A DNA stretch of 64,000 nt, from NCBI GenBank assembly GCA_910574345.1, contig CAJSZV010000002.1:186001-250000 (forward strand). Direction: 5' to 3'. Within the stretch, counting starts at the first letter, position 1; each line of letters opens with the position of its first letter. The translations under genes and the position numbers were made by a program. This stretch comes from Clostridiaceae bacterium. Its GTDB lineage: Bacteria; Bacillota; Clostridia; Lachnospirales; Lachnospiraceae. The notes beneath the pieces are model-generated. The model was not told where the DNA came from, searched no databases, and worked only from the letters and a program-made list of their open reading frames with translations. Shown here piece after piece: positions 42,812 through 53,630 of this stretch.

Positions 42812-44470
42812 ATGAGGCAGAGCATAAAACAACAGGTTATGATACGGATTGCCCTTATATTTCTGTGTGTTATTATCAGTGGAATAGCTACAGTAAGTGG
42901 TATGAAGAAAGTCAGGTCTTACAGTGAATCGACAGAACGGGCTACGCAGATCCACAATCTTGTTCTGACAGCCGAGAAGGCCCATTATAGCTGGGTGGAG
43001 AATCTGTGCTCCGCCGTTGCTTTAGGTACGGAGTTTACAGGAAGCAAGGATTATAAGACCTGTGTTTTAGGAAACTGGTTCTATAATTCCGATCTTTCTC
43101 AGATTGACAGCAGCGAGATTCTCCGACTCATGGAAGAGATGAAGCCTATCCATCAGGCTATTCATGAATCCGCCCAGACGATTCTGGATATGAACGCCAC
43201 AGATCCGGCTCAGGCCCAGCAGATGTATACGGATATAACGAAGGCCAACGTAACCAAGCTGGTTGCTCTTTTGGATCAGGTGGCGGAGCTTGCGGAGGAA
43301 CAGGTTGCGGACAATCAGTCCGGACTGTTCGGGTGGGTTTCCAGGACAGAGGTTATTTCTATTGTCACCACCCTTATTGTTCTGATTGTAAGCGTTCTCC
43401 TCATGGTTTATGCTATAAAGGGAATCGTGGCTCCGATTCAGATCATTACAGGGGCAAGCAGGAACTTGGCAGAGGGGAATTTAGGATTCCAGATAGATGT
43501 CCATGACAACAATGAGATCGGAGAGCTGTCCGAGACTTTGAATACCTCCGTCAAGAATCTGAAGATGTATATTTCCGATATTACAAAGGTTCTTGAGGGA
43601 CTTGCCGCCGGCAATCTGGCAAGTGAAAGCGAGATTGAATATATCGGCGACTTCGTTCAGATTCAAAAGGCGATTGAGACCATTGGCCGTGAGCAGAGCA
43701 ATATTATGGAGCAGATCCAGGCATCTGCAAGTCAGGTGGATTCGGGCTCCAACCAGGTGGCTATGGGCGCTCAGTCCCTGGCCCAGGGTTCCACGGAGCA
43801 GGCGTCGGAGGTTGATAATCTCCTTCATATGATTGAGCAGGTTACGGAGCAGATTAATAATAATGCCCAGAGCGCCGCTGTGACTACATCAGAGGCGGAT
43901 GAGATGGGAGAGAAGATCAATGTCTGCAACGGGCAGATGCAGGAGATGGCGGAAGCCATGAGGCAGATCAGCGCCTGCTCAGGAGAGATCCAGCACATTA
44001 TTAAGACTATTGATGACATTGCATTCCAGACTAATATCCTGGCGCTGAATGCGGCGGTGGAAGCTGCAAGGGCAGGAAGCGCAGGCAAAGGATTTGCGGT
44101 GGTTGCCGATGAGGTGCGAAACCTGGCGGCCAAGAGTGCGGATGCAGTAAAAGAAACTACAGAACTGATTGACAAAACCCTTCGTATGGTGGAGAGTGGT
44201 TCTAAGCTTACAGATGTGACCCAGGAATCCCTTCACTCCGTAGTAGCGGGAGCGGGAACGGTTACCAGCCAGATCAAGTTGATTTCTGATGCTTCACAGG
44301 AACAGGAAGTGGCCATTAATCACATTAAGGACAGTATCTGCCAGATTTCCACGGTAATCCAGTCTAACTCTGCCACATCAGAGGAAAGCGCGGCGGCAAG
44401 CGAGGAATTGGCAGGTCAGGCTCAGATTCTGAAGTCATTGATAGGAAGATTTCAGCTCAGAAAGCACTGA
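42812..44470 (+). CDS. Chemoreceptor with an extracytoplasmic CZB-like zinc domain
   Basis: A 552-aa receptor: TM1 (about 10-30), an outside segment (about 35-178), TM2 (about 181-203), HAMP and a standard signalling hairpin ([16 protein letters not shown]). The outside segment has the CZB pattern H58-x2-W61, C84, LGNW 86-89, H114 and H118, so a 3-His/1-Cys zinc site. CZB domains are often cytosolic and sense zinc or hypochlorous acid; here it lies between the membrane helices, which makes it an outside sensor. ATG 42812 has AAGGAG upstream. Confidence 0.88.
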   Translation: MRQSIKQQVMIRIALIFLCVIISGIATVSGMKKVRSYSESTERATQIHNLVLTAEKAHYSWVENLCSAVALGTEFTGSKDYKTCVLGNWFYNSDLSQIDSSEILRLMEEMKPIHQAIHESAQTILDMNATDPAQAQQMYTDITKANVTKLVALLDQVAELAEEQVADNQSGLFGWVSRTEVISIVTTLIVLIVSVLLMVYAIKGIVAPIQIITGASRNLAEGNLGFQIDVHDNNEIGELSETLNTSVKNLKMYISDITKVLEGLAAGNLASESEIEYIGDFVQIQKAIETIGREQSNIMEQIQASASQVDSGSNQVAMGAQSLAQGSTEQASEVDNLLHMIEQVTEQINNNAQSAAVTTSEADEMGEKINVCNGQMQEMAEAMRQISACSGEIQHIIKTIDDIAFQTNILALNAAVEAARAGSAGKGFAVVADEVRNLAAKSADAVKETTELIDKTLRMVESGSKLTDVTQESLHSVVAGAGTVTSQIKLISDASQEQEVAINHIKDSICQISTVIQSNSATSEESAAASEELAGQAQILKSLIGRFQLRKH

Positions 44471-44515
44471 AATCACAAAATAAAACGCAACAAAAGGTAA
44501 CGAAGGGAGAATGTC

Positions 44516-46321
44516 ATGGGACAAAAAATTAAGAATCTTAGGATTAGGGCAAAGCTGTACGTACTGGTTGGAATTGCTTTGGCAGGCATGCTGGCTTTGG
44601 GATTTGTATCTTTCCTGCTTATGGGTAATCTCAGCGGAGAGACAGACATTATTGCAGAAAAATGGATGCCAAGCTGTACACTGGCGGATCGTATGAATAC
44701 GACTGTGGCCAATGTAAGGCTTTATGAAGTGAGAAGTGTGACGGCGACAGACAGCGCAAAGATGCAGAATTATACAGGAAAGGTTTCTCAGGAGATCAGC
44801 GACATGGATTCTTATGTCTCATCCTATGGCAGCTATGTGTCCACTTCGGAGGGAAGGAAGCTCTATGAGACCCTTCAGACCACCTGGAATACATACAAAC
44901 AGACCGCCAGTCAGCTGGATAGTCTGATAAAAGCCGGCAATACAGAGGAAGCATGGCTTCTTTTTGACAGCGACAGCATGCTGAATGCTTATGAGGCAGT
45001 GACATCTGCCCTGGATGAATTGTCTGCCTTCAATACCAGGGGAAGCGAGGAGGCATATCAGGAGAGTCATACTACCTACAGGAATGCCATCGCGATTCAG
45101 GTGATTCTGATGGTAGTGGTAATTTTGATCGGGGTAGTATTCTCCACTATCATTATCGGCAGTATTCGTCAGCCGGTGGCAGAGATTGAAGAGGCGGCAA
45201 TCCAGATGGCCAAGGGTAATCTGGATGTGAAGATCAGTTATGAGTCAAAGGATGAGCTGGGTATTCTTGCGGACCAGTTCAGAGAGGTGATTCGGAAACT
45301 GCGTGCCATTGTGGATGATGAGAACCAGTTCCTGGCCAAGATGGCGAACGGTGATCTGACCGTAGATTCCATCTGCGAGCAGGAGTATATCGGTAGTTTC
45401 CATCAGGTTCTTCTTTCCTTCCGGGCAATTGCCACACGCATGAATGAGGCTATGTCTCAGATCAGCACCAGCAGCGAGCAGGTATCCAACAGTTCCGAGC
45501 AGGTGTCCAGCGGCGCTCAGGCTCTTTCCCAAGGTGCTACGGAGCAGGCAAGCTCCATTGAAGAGCTGGCAGCAACGATTTCAGATATATCCGAGAGAAT
45601 CAAAGAGAATGCGGACAACGCCAATGATGCCAACAAGAAAGTAGGTTCTGTAGGCGACGACATGAACCTGAGCAATGCCAAGATGCAGGATATGATCAAG
45701 GCTATGGAAGACATCAGCAACAGCTCCAACGAGATCGGCAAGATTATCAAGACCATCGAAGACATTGCATTCCAGACCAATATTCTGGCTTTGAATGCGG
45801 CTGTCGAGGCGGCCAGAGCAGGAAGCGCAGGCAAGGGCTTTGCAGTTGTGGCTGATGAGGTAAGAAATCTTGCAAGCAAGAGTGCGGAGGCTTCCAAGAA
45901 TACAGCAGCTCTCATTGAGAACTCTATCAAAGCAGTTCAGAACGGTACGGAGATTGCCAGCGAGACCGCTAAGACTCTGCTTCAGGCAGTGGAAGGCGCC
46001 AAGGAGGTTACCGTGCTTATGGATAAGATATCTGAGGCCAGCAGCACCCAGTCAGCTGCTATCAATCAGATTACCATAGGAATTGATCAGATCTCCAGCG
46101 TAATCCAGACAAACTCCGCTACAGCCCAGGAGAGTGCGGCAGCCAGCGAGGAGCTGTCCAGCCAGGCACAGCTTATGAGACAACAGGTAAGCAAGTTCCG
46201 CTTGGCATCCGGCGGCGGTTCCCTTCTGCCGCTGACCGAGTCTATGAACAAATCCTACGATGCACCTTCTGAGGACTATGGATATGGAGATATGAGCTAT
46301 TCATCCAATGATAAATATTAA
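44516..46321 (+). CDS. Methyl-accepting chemotaxis protein, 4HB type
   Basis: A 601-aa receptor: TM1 (about 14-37), a 4HB ligand domain (about 40-185; [26 protein letters not shown]), TM2 (about 190-212), HAMP, and the signalling hairpin with [22 protein letters not shown]. Its cytoplasmic part closely resembles the receptor at 40914 ([19 protein letters not shown]), so the two probably arose by duplication with diverged sensors. Last gene of the motility island; a terminator follows. Confidence 0.94.
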   Translation: MGQKIKNLRIRAKLYVLVGIALAGMLALGFVSFLLMGNLSGETDIIAEKWMPSCTLADRMNTTVANVRLYEVRSVTATDSAKMQNYTGKVSQEISDMDSYVSSYGSYVSTSEGRKLYETLQTTWNTYKQTASQLDSLIKAGNTEEAWLLFDSDSMLNAYEAVTSALDELSAFNTRGSEEAYQESHTTYRNAIAIQVILMVVVILIGVVFSTIIIGSIRQPVAEIEEAAIQMAKGNLDVKISYESKDELGILADQFREVIRKLRAIVDDENQFLAKMANGDLTVDSICEQEYIGSFHQVLLSFRAIATRMNEAMSQISTSSEQVSNSSEQVSSGAQALSQGATEQASSIEELAATISDISERIKENADNANDANKKVGSVGDDMNLSNAKMQDMIKAMEDISNSSNEIGKIIKTIEDIAFQTNILALNAAVEAARAGSAGKGFAVVADEVRNLASKSAEASKNTAALIENSIKAVQNGTEIASETAKTLLQAVEGAKEVTVLMDKISEASSTQSAAINQITIGIDQISSVIQTNSATAQESAAASEELSSQAQLMRQQVSKFRLASGGGSLLPLTESMNKSYDAPSEDYGYGDMSYSSNDKY

Positions 46322-46341
46322 GATCGAAAGGGCAGTCAAAG

Positions 46342-46375
46342 ATGACTCTGGAAGTGAAAATCCAGGGTCATTTTT
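46342..46375 (+). terminator. Intrinsic terminator after the chemoreceptor genes
   Basis: ATGACTCTGGA (46342-46352) / TCCAGGGTCAT (46361-46371), an 11-bp stem with one G-T pair, followed by TTTTT. It marks the right-hand end of the motility island. Confidence 0.9.
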
Positions 46376-46436
46376 CCTTTTTTGGAAATTTTTTGAAAAA
46401 AATTGCCAAAATCCGTCAATGACGTACAAATGTTAG

Positions 46437-46465
46437 TAGACAAAAGCTAACTTATGTGATATAAT
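46437..46465 (+). promoter_or_regulatory. SigA promoter for the DUF3798 transporter operon
   Basis: TAGACA (46437-46442), 17 bp, TATAAT (46460-46465), about 105 bp before the lipoprotein gene. Confidence 0.8.
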
Positions 46466-46569
46466 CGAAACACTTTATCTGGCTAAAATACCAGAGTAAA
46501 GTAACGGCCGGTTTTATGGGAGTGAGAGACAAACATAAAGCAGGACCAAGAAAAAAGGAGGAGAAAGTA

Positions 46570-47823
46570 ATGAAAAAAAGATTACTTAGCCTGACACTGG
46601 CAGCAACTATGGTGCTTTCTCTGGCAGGATGCCGCAGCGCAGCACCGGCAGAGACTACAGCGGCACCGACTACCGCAGCGGCGGAGAGCTCCGGGGCACC
46701 GGCAGCAACGGAGGGCGGCAAAGAAGCCACCGAGGCGCCGGCAGAGACCGAAGCTCCTGCCGAGAACTTTAAGATCGGTATTATCACAGGTACTGCATCT
46801 CAGGGTGACGAGGAGATTACCCAGGCCAACAAGATGAAGGAGAAGTACGGCGACATGATCGTCACCTCCACTTATCCCGATAACTTTACCACAGAGACAG
46901 AGACGGTTATTTCCAACACCGTGGCTATGGCATCTGACCCTGATGTAAAGGCCATTATCTGGTGCCAGGCCATTCCGGGTACGGCAGCAGCCATCGACAA
47001 AGTACGTGAGACACGTCCAGATATGATCTTTATCGTAGGTACTCCCGGTGAGGATCCGGGTGTTATCAATCCCAAGGCTGACATCGTACTTCAGGTAGAT
47101 GAGCCGGGATGCGGCATCGTGCTTCCGCCTCAGGCTGCAAAGCAGGGAGCCAAGACTATGATTCACTATTCCTTCCCGCGTCATATGAGCTATGCTCTCA
47201 TCGTAGCCCGTCATGAGAACTTTAAGAAGTACTGTGCAGAGAACAACATTGAGCTGGTAGACGTTACGGCTCCGGATCCTACAGGTGATTCCGGTATCAC
47301 AGGCGCTCAGCAGTTCATTCTGGAAGATGTTCCCCGTCAGATCGAGAAGTATGGCAAGGATACGGTATTCTTTACCACCAACTGCGGTATGCAGGAGCCT
47401 TTGATCCGTTCCGTATTCGAGAACGGCGCAATCTACAGCCTGCAGTGCTGTCCGTCTCCGTTCCACGCTTTCCCGGCAGCTCTTAACATCGACATGGCCG
47501 GTCATGAGGCGGATGTGAATTACATGATGGAGCAGCTTCAGGCAAAGGTTACAGAATATGACATGGGCGGCAGAGTATCTACATGGGGCGTTCCCTGTAA
47601 CATGCTTTTCATCAGCGCAGGTGTTGAGTACGCCAAGAAGGTTCTGGAAGGCCAGACCGGCGGCACGGTTCTTGATGAGCAGGTTCTTCGCGACACTATT
47701 CAGGAATGTGCAAAAGAGTTTACACCGGATGCAGCTATGACCATGGAATATTACGTTGATGATGATGGCAACGCAAAGGAGAATCACTTCCTGGTAATGT
47801 CTGATTTTGTTACGTTTGAGTAG
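46570..47823 (+). CDS. DUF3798 periplasmic-binding-type lipoprotein
   Basis: A 417-aa lipoprotein: signal peptide with lipobox LAGC (C21), an Ala/Glu/Thr linker (about 24-65), then a DUF3798-type domain with a periplasmic-binding fold (FKIGIITGTASQGDEEITQANKMKEKYG, IPGTAAAIDKVRETRPDMIFIVGTPGEDPG). ATG 46570 behind AAAAAGGAGG. It heads an operon with an ABC ATPase and two permeases and is presumably the substrate-capturing subunit. The ligand is unknown. BMP/sugar-binding proteins are the nearest relatives. Confidence 0.88.
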   Translation: MKKRLLSLTLAATMVLSLAGCRSAAPAETTAAPTTAAAESSGAPAATEGGKEATEAPAETEAPAENFKIGIITGTASQGDEEITQANKMKEKYGDMIVTSTYPDNFTTETETVISNTVAMASDPDVKAIIWCQAIPGTAAAIDKVRETRPDMIFIVGTPGEDPGVINPKADIVLQVDEPGCGIVLPPQAAKQGAKTMIHYSFPRHMSYALIVARHENFKKYCAENNIELVDVTAPDPTGDSGITGAQQFILEDVPRQIEKYGKDTVFFTTNCGMQEPLIRSVFENGAIYSLQCCPSPFHAFPAALNIDMAGHEADVNYMMEQLQAKVTEYDMGGRVSTWGVPCNMLFISAGVEYAKKVLEGQTGGTVLDEQVLRDTIQECAKEFTPDAAMTMEYYVDDDGNAKENHFLVMSDFVTFE

Positions 47824-47991
47824 TTAATTGGTATCTTGGGGTTCTGCCAACAAAGTCTTGGGACATCAGTTGGCAGAACTTTCTGTTGAAGGATATTACG
47901 GCAGCTTCCCAGAGGTTTCAACGGCTTTTGGGGGGATTCGTGCCTGGAAGAATCAGGCACTGGTTAACAAATGTAGAAAGAGGTTGGTGAC

Positions 47992-49605
47992 TTGGACAAA
48001 GCAAATGAAACCTATGTTCTGAAGATGGATAATATTGCCAAGGAATATTACGGCAACCGGGTTCTGAAAGGGGTAAACCTTTCTATCCGTCCCGGCGAGA
48101 TCCATGCCCTCATGGGAGAGAACGGTGCGGGGAAATCCACGCTGATGAATATTCTGTTTGGAATGCCTGTGATCCACAGTACAGGCGGTTTTGAGGGAAC
48201 CGTGGAGATTAACGGAAAAGAGGTACAGATTGACACTCCCTTAAAAGCCATGGAGATGGGAATCGGTATGGTGCATCAGGAGTTTATGCTGATTCCCGGA
48301 TTTACGGTGACGGAGAATATTAAGGTGGGACGTGAGATCAGCACTCCGAACCTGGCAAGCCGCATTTTCGGAAGCTCTATGGAAACTCTGGATTTTAAGA
48401 CCATGAGGCAGGACGCAAAGAAGGCTCTGGATACCATTGGCCTGCAGATTGAAGAGTATGTAAAGGTGGCTGGCCTTCCGGTAGGCTATATGCAGTTTAT
48501 AGAGATCGCCAGGGAACTGGATAAGACGGGAATCCAGCTTTTGGTGTTTGATGAACCCACAGCGGTTCTGACGGAATCGGAGGCAAACCGTCTCCTTGAG
48601 GCCATGCGGGTGATTTCGTCCAAGGGCATCGCCATAATCTTTATTACCCATCGTCTTGATGAGGTAATGGCAGTGGCCGATTCTATGACTATTCTCCGGG
48701 ACGGAGAATTCGTGGCAAGGAAAGAGATAAAGGACACCAGTGCCGTGGAGATCGCGGAACTGATGATCGGCCGAAAGGTGGAGAAACTGGTAGATGACAG
48801 TATTCCTGACACCAGAAAGATCGACGATGAGATCATTGCCGTAAGTTTAAGAAATTATAAGGTGGAAATGCCCGGAGAGCAGGTGAAAGGGATTGACCTG
48901 GATATTCGAAAAGGTGAGATCTTCGGAATCGGCGGTCTGGCCGGGCAGGGAAAGCTGGGCATTCCCAACGGAATCATGGGTCTTTACAAAGCCTTCGGCC
49001 AGGTGAGGATCAACGGCCAGCTTTTGAATCTGAATAAACTGGGGGATGCCCTGGATCATAAGGTGGCTTTTGTGTCTGAGGACCGGCGGGGCGTAGGTCT
49101 TCTGCTGGATGAAAGCATTGAGCAGAACATTATTTTTTCCGCTATGCAGACCAACGGCAGATTCCTAAAGAAAATCGCCTGGATGAATCTCTATGACGGG
49201 GCGGCAGCCAAAAGCCATGCGGAGGATATGGTGAAGACTCTGGATATCCGGTGTACGGGAATCAGACAGGCGGCAGGGGCTCTCTCCGGCGGCAACCAGC
49301 AGAAGGTATGTCTGGCCAGGGCTCTGACTTTGGAGCCGGATGTGCTCTTTGTATCGGAACCCACCAGAGGAATCGACATCGGCGCCAAGAAGCTGGTGCT
49401 GGAATATCTGACCAAATTAAACAGGGAGCAGGGCATGACGGTTATTATCGTGTCTTCCGAACTCATGGAGCTGCGTTCTGTCTCTGACAGAATTGCCATC
49501 ATTTCCGACGGAAAGCTGGCATGCATCTTAAAGCCTGATGATTCTGATGCGGACTTTGGTCTTGCCATGTCCGGTGCGTGGAAAGGAGGAAAGAACCATG
49601 CGTAA
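47992..49605 (+). CDS. ABC transporter ATPase, two-domain MglA/BMP type
   Basis: A 537-aa tandem ATPase. First half: Walker A GENGAGKST, a signature region that reads LPVGYMQFIEIARELD instead of LSGGQ, and Walker B LLVFDEPTAVL. Second half: a degenerate Walker A (GLAGQGKLG), signature LSGGNQQK and Walker B VLFVSEPTRGID. So the ATP sites look asymmetric, as in this transporter class. TTG start 47992 with AGAGGTTGG upstream. It overlaps the first permease gene by 8 bp. Confidence 0.92.
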   Translation: MDKANETYVLKMDNIAKEYYGNRVLKGVNLSIRPGEIHALMGENGAGKSTLMNILFGMPVIHSTGGFEGTVEINGKEVQIDTPLKAMEMGIGMVHQEFMLIPGFTVTENIKVGREISTPNLASRIFGSSMETLDFKTMRQDAKKALDTIGLQIEEYVKVAGLPVGYMQFIEIARELDKTGIQLLVFDEPTAVLTESEANRLLEAMRVISSKGIAIIFITHRLDEVMAVADSMTILRDGEFVARKEIKDTSAVEIAELMIGRKVEKLVDDSIPDTRKIDDEIIAVSLRNYKVEMPGEQVKGIDLDIRKGEIFGIGGLAGQGKLGIPNGIMGLYKAFGQVRINGQLLNLNKLGDALDHKVAFVSEDRRGVGLLLDESIEQNIIFSAMQTNGRFLKKIAWMNLYDGAAAKSHAEDMVKTLDIRCTGIRQAAGALSGGNQQKVCLARALTLEPDVLFVSEPTRGIDIGAKKLVLEYLTKLNREQGMTVIIVSSELMELRSVSDRIAIISDGKLACILKPDDSDADFGLAMSGAWKGGKNHA

Positions 49606-50689
49606 TCCTTTGAAACCGTTGGTGGAAAAATTCGGTCTGCCCAGGGTCATTATTGTCACATTCTTTCTGTTTCTGGTGGCAGCGGCAGGCGGATTTCATA
49701 TGAATTTGATGCAGCTTCTAAGCGACTGTTTACGGCGCTGGGGCATGTTCGGAATTCTGGCTCTTGCCATGGTGCCTGCGGTGCAGTGCGGTATCGGCCT
49801 GAATTTTGGTATTTCCATGGGAATCGTAGGAGGACTCTTAGGAGGTCTGATTGTAGTTCAGTTCAGGGTTGCGGAGATTCCGGTGCTGGTTAACATTCAT
49901 CCCATGTTTGCCATGTGGGTGGCAGTGCTCACCGCCATTGCCATCGGAGTGGTCCTGGCGACAGGAATCGGTTACCTCTACGGCCTTCTCCTAAACAGGG
50001 TGAAAGGTTCAGAAATGACCGTAACCACTTATGTGGGATTTTCCATTATCGCCTTTATGAATATGCTGTGGATGCTCCTTCCCTTTACAGACGGCGAGCT
50101 GATCTGGCCCAATGCGGGAAAGGGACTGAGAAATACGATTTCCCTGGCCGCTTCTTTCAGCAATGTGATGAACAATACCCTGGCCTTTAAGATAGGAAGC
50201 CTGACAATTCCCACGGGACTTTTGCTGTTCTTCTTTTTTATGTGCTTTTTGGTGTGGCTTTTCATGCGGTCCAAGACCGGCATGGCCATGAGCGCGGCGG
50301 GAGCCAACCCTATGTTTGCCACAGCGGCAGGGATCAATGTGAATAAGATGCGCCTCATAGGAACGGTTCTGTCCACCGTGCTGGCGGCAGTGGGAATCCT
50401 GGTATATGCCCAGGGGTACGGGTTTATGCAGCTGTACAACGGCCCTATGATGATGGGCTTTACCTCTGTGGCAGCGGTTCTCATCGGCGGGGCAAGTCCG
50501 AAAAAGGCAAGAATTGCCCATGTGCTCGTGGGAACATTCCTGTTCCAGGGAATTCTGGCACTGGGACTTCCCGTGGCCAACCAGTTTATCCCGGAATCCA
50601 ACTTATCGGAGGTCGCCCGTCTGATTATCTCCAACGGTATTATCATTTATGCCTTAAGCCAGGTGAAAGGAGGAAGCGGACGTGAATAA
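49598..50689 (+). CDS. ABC transporter permease 1 (BMP/ribose type)
   Basis: A 363-aa integral membrane subunit with about 9-10 hydrophobic segments; GIGLNFGISMGIVGGLLGG and GANPMFATAAGINVNKMRLIGTVLS are typical of this permease class. AAAGGAGG before ATG 49598; overlaps the ATPase by 8 bp and permease 2 by 8 bp. Two dissimilar permeases and one fused ATPase is the nucleoside (BMP) transporter layout. Confidence 0.9.
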   Translation: MRNPLKPLVEKFGLPRVIIVTFFLFLVAAAGGFHMNLMQLLSDCLRRWGMFGILALAMVPAVQCGIGLNFGISMGIVGGLLGGLIVVQFRVAEIPVLVNIHPMFAMWVAVLTAIAIGVVLATGIGYLYGLLLNRVKGSEMTVTTYVGFSIIAFMNMLWMLLPFTDGELIWPNAGKGLRNTISLAASFSNVMNNTLAFKIGSLTIPTGLLLFFFFMCFLVWLFMRSKTGMAMSAAGANPMFATAAGINVNKMRLIGTVLSTVLAAVGILVYAQGYGFMQLYNGPMMMGFTSVAAVLIGGASPKKARIAHVLVGTFLFQGILALGLPVANQFIPESNLSEVARLIISNGIIIYALSQVKGGSGRE

Positions 50690-52178
50690 GAATGCCAATA
50701 AAAAAGCATTGGATTTTTTGTTTCAGAATAAGGTGGTAATCATCTTCCTGATTTTGTGCGTGGGAGCAACTGTGGCTTCCAAGCAGCCTTTGACATTTGT
50801 GATTCCTGAACTCTTTACCAGGATTGCCCGCAACTCTTTTATTGTGCTGTCTCTGATTATTCCGGTTATTACCGGTATGGGACTGAATTTCGGCATTGTA
50901 ATCGGAGCCATGGCAGCCCAGGTAGCTGTTTTCCTCACAACGTACTGGGGACTTACAGGGATCAGCGGTTTTCTGGCCACAGCGGCCCTTACCACTCCCA
51001 TCGCCGTATTTTTTGGTTTTCTCGTTGGAAAACTGTTCAATTATATGAAGGGCAATGAGATGATCGGCGGTCTGGTGCTGGGATATTTTGCCGATGGTCT
51101 TTATCAGCTTTTATTCCTGTTCATCTTCGGCGGCGTGATTAAGATGAACAATTCAACCTTGATGATTCCCACAGGAGTTGGGGTAAAGAATACCATTGAC
51201 TTTAAAGATACCATAAAGTATGCTTTGGATACCGTACCTATGCTGACCATTGTGGAGGTGGCTTTTTATGCGGTGATCATCGGAATCGTATGTTCTACAG
51301 CATTCAAACTGGCAAAGAAGCAGGAGGTTCACTGGAAAGTTACCATTCTTGAGGCGGCGGCAGCCGGGGCAGTGTACGGTCTTACCTTTATCGGGCCTGT
51401 GGAGCGGTTTTTGTCAACAGACCGTCTGCTTCTCTTATCGGCAGTGGAGATCGGCTGTCTGGCCACGGTGTTATGGCAGGTTTTTCGCTTTGCCAAGTGG
51501 AAGATTCAGACAAAGAGAGGTGTGGAAGAGTCAGGCCCCAACAGGTTTATCCCGCAGAAAGCCATAGCTTATGTAATACTGGCGGCAGCAGTTTACGGGC
51601 TGACCTATGTGCCTGCCCTCTTTCAAGTGCTTATTGTTGTAAAACTTCCTGTTATGACTTATCTGTGCATCGGAGCTCTGTGCTGTTTTAACAACCTTCT
51701 CATGCGGACCCGTCTGGGCCAGAATATGAGAACCGTGGGGCAGAGCCGTACCGTGGCCAATGCGGCGGGAATCGATGTGGATAAGACCCGTATCATAGCC
51801 ATGATCTTTTCCACAGTACTGGCAGGCTGGGGGCAGTTAATCTTTCTTCAGAATGTGGGAACCTTATCCACCTACGGCGCCCATACCCAGGTGGGGCAGT
51901 TTGCCATAGCGGCTCTTTTGGTAGGCGGCGCTTCCGTACAGAAGGCCACCAACAAACATGCCCTTTTGGGAATCGTCCTGTTCCATACCTTGTTTATCGT
52001 ATCTCCCCTGGCTGGCAAGGAGCTGTTCGGAGATCCGGTAATCGGCGAGTATTTCCGGGTATTTGTGTCCTACGGCGTCATCGCCATGGCTCTGGCTATG
52101 CATGCCTGGAAGAAAACGGAAAAGCCGAAGGAGGAAGAAAAAGAGGACTCCGAAGACAAAAGCATAGCAATTGCATAG
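50682..52178 (+). CDS. ABC transporter permease 2
   Basis: A 498-aa partner permease with about 10 membrane segments and the cytosolic loop GQSRTVANAAGIDVDKTRIIAM. It is longer than permease 1 owing to an extra pair of membrane segments in the middle (about 220-320), and has a charged C-terminal tail. GTG start, AAAGGAGG upstream. It completes the DUF3798 transporter operon. Confidence 0.9.
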   Translation: MNKNANKKALDFLFQNKVVIIFLILCVGATVASKQPLTFVIPELFTRIARNSFIVLSLIIPVITGMGLNFGIVIGAMAAQVAVFLTTYWGLTGISGFLATAALTTPIAVFFGFLVGKLFNYMKGNEMIGGLVLGYFADGLYQLLFLFIFGGVIKMNNSTLMIPTGVGVKNTIDFKDTIKYALDTVPMLTIVEVAFYAVIIGIVCSTAFKLAKKQEVHWKVTILEAAAAGAVYGLTFIGPVERFLSTDRLLLLSAVEIGCLATVLWQVFRFAKWKIQTKRGVEESGPNRFIPQKAIAYVILAAAVYGLTYVPALFQVLIVVKLPVMTYLCIGALCCFNNLLMRTRLGQNMRTVGQSRTVANAAGIDVDKTRIIAMIFSTVLAGWGQLIFLQNVGTLSTYGAHTQVGQFAIAALLVGGASVQKATNKHALLGIVLFHTLFIVSPLAGKELFGDPVIGEYFRVFVSYGVIAMALAMHAWKKTEKPKEEEKEDSEDKSIAIA

Positions 52179-52249
52179 ATATTTGTTCCATTCCCAGCAC
52201 CTGGTTGGTGCTGGGATTTGTGTACGCCTAAAAGAGATGAGGTGTGAGT

Positions 52250-53464
52250 ATGACGGAAAAGTTAAAAAAATATCCTGTACTGGGTTCTTATCTTTTAACC
52301 TATGGTGCGACAGTTTTGTGGTCTGTGATCATTGGTACGGGGATTTTGCAGTCCATCGGGTTTGGCATAGCGATCAGTCTCTTTGGTTTTTACCCTTTTG
52401 TGCTTACGGTGCTGAATTTGGTTTTTTGCTTCGCAAAAGATGTGGGAGAGGAAAGAAAACGGGCGGTTTTTCATATTGAGACTGCCACGCTGTCCCTGGG
52501 CATCCTCTTTACCCTTCTGCTTATGTGTTTCGTTGATATTGATTTTACGGCGGACTGGCCAGAGGTTTTGACAGCGGGTATGACCCACAGCCCGGTCTGG
52601 ACGGAAGCATACCCGTCAGTACTTGCATTTTTGATAATCGGAATGGCCGGGTATATAGTCCTGAAAAGGATCTCTTTTCAGAAAATGCCTCCCCTTGTCA
52701 TTGTGCTTGGCATTTCCGCTATGTATCTGGGCATGGCAGTATGCATCTTGTGGGTTATACAGCTCTTTACCATAGAAGGGCTGGAACTCTATCTGTGCCT
52801 TCTTCCCCTTAACTGGATTTTCATCTGCATTCGGCTGATGAGGGAGAGGGCGGCAGAGTGGAGGGAGTTGGAAGAGACCAAAAAGCGGAAATTTGACAAT
52901 GCTTTTCTGGAGAAACTGAATCGGAAAGTCATGGATTCCAGCACATGGCCCTTGTGGGCCTTCCTTTTCCTCTGGCCCCTTATGGGGTTTGCCATAGTAA
53001 TCCTGGCTCTTTTCGGCCAGCGTCCCGACAATATCATCAGGGCATGGACCGAGACCAGCCAATGGAATCTGTCAGCCAGGGTCTCCCCGCCAAGCCTTCC
53101 CTATGACGGCCATTATCTGTGCACCGTGGCGGCCGGCGGTCACAAAAAGCTGGTGAAACCCCTCCGCATGGGAGTCCGCCACGGCCACAGCATTGTGGTA
53201 AACCGTCAGCTGTGCATCGCCAATGCATTCGAACAGATCTTGGAAGAACGGCTCCCCAAAGTCCACAGAGCCCTGAGGAATTTCTATGACGCATACGGCC
53301 TCCCCCTGGCCCAAATAATCCGCTCCCCTTACGCCGCCGATATGATTTACATAATCATGAAGCCATTAGAGTGGACATTCCTTGCCATAATCTACTTAAC
53401 AGACGTGAGGCCTGAGAACCGGATTCACATGCAGTACATTCCTCCCATAGGGGATAAAACATAA
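52250..53464 (+). CDS. DUF6688-like membrane protein
   Basis: A 404-aa protein with about six hydrophobic segments (18-36, 42-62, 80-100, 120-140, 152-175, 240-260) and a soluble C-terminal part with DGHYLCTVAAGGHKKLVKPLRMG and an Arg/His/Asn-rich stretch. This resembles the uncharacterised DUF6688 family; I am only moderately sure. No catalytic motif identified. GAGG precedes ATG 52250. It lies 71 bp after the transporter operon and may be co-transcribed. Confidence 0.6.
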   Translation: MTEKLKKYPVLGSYLLTYGATVLWSVIIGTGILQSIGFGIAISLFGFYPFVLTVLNLVFCFAKDVGEERKRAVFHIETATLSLGILFTLLLMCFVDIDFTADWPEVLTAGMTHSPVWTEAYPSVLAFLIIGMAGYIVLKRISFQKMPPLVIVLGISAMYLGMAVCILWVIQLFTIEGLELYLCLLPLNWIFICIRLMRERAAEWRELEETKKRKFDNAFLEKLNRKVMDSSTWPLWAFLFLWPLMGFAIVILALFGQRPDNIIRAWTETSQWNLSARVSPPSLPYDGHYLCTVAAGGHKKLVKPLRMGVRHGHSIVVNRQLCIANAFEQILEERLPKVHRALRNFYDAYGLPLAQIIRSPYAADMIYIIMKPLEWTFLAIIYLTDVRPENRIHMQYIPPIGDKT

Positions 53465-53546
53465 CCGAATGGGAATATGGGGAAGCGGACATGGGGGACC
53501 CTTTGCCAATACCCCCCAGGCATACCTACCTATACGATTCAGGCAC

Positions 53547-53575
53547 TTGCCATAAATCCCCATTGGGGTTACAAT
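53547..53575 (+). promoter_or_regulatory. SigA promoter for the amino acid transporter operon
   Basis: TTGCCA (53547-53552), 17 bp, TACAAT (53570-53575), 55 bp before the permease gene. Confidence 0.7.
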
Positions 53576-53630
53576 AAAGAGCGGAGTCAATAAAGACAGA
53601 ACAGAAACAGAAAGGATACGACAAACAATC

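Noticed and set aside
46582-47787. 401-codon minus-strand ORF over the DUF3798 gene
   Set aside because: It is antisense to a gene with lipobox, ribosome site and family motifs, and is rich in Cys and His as mirror-frame ORFs are.
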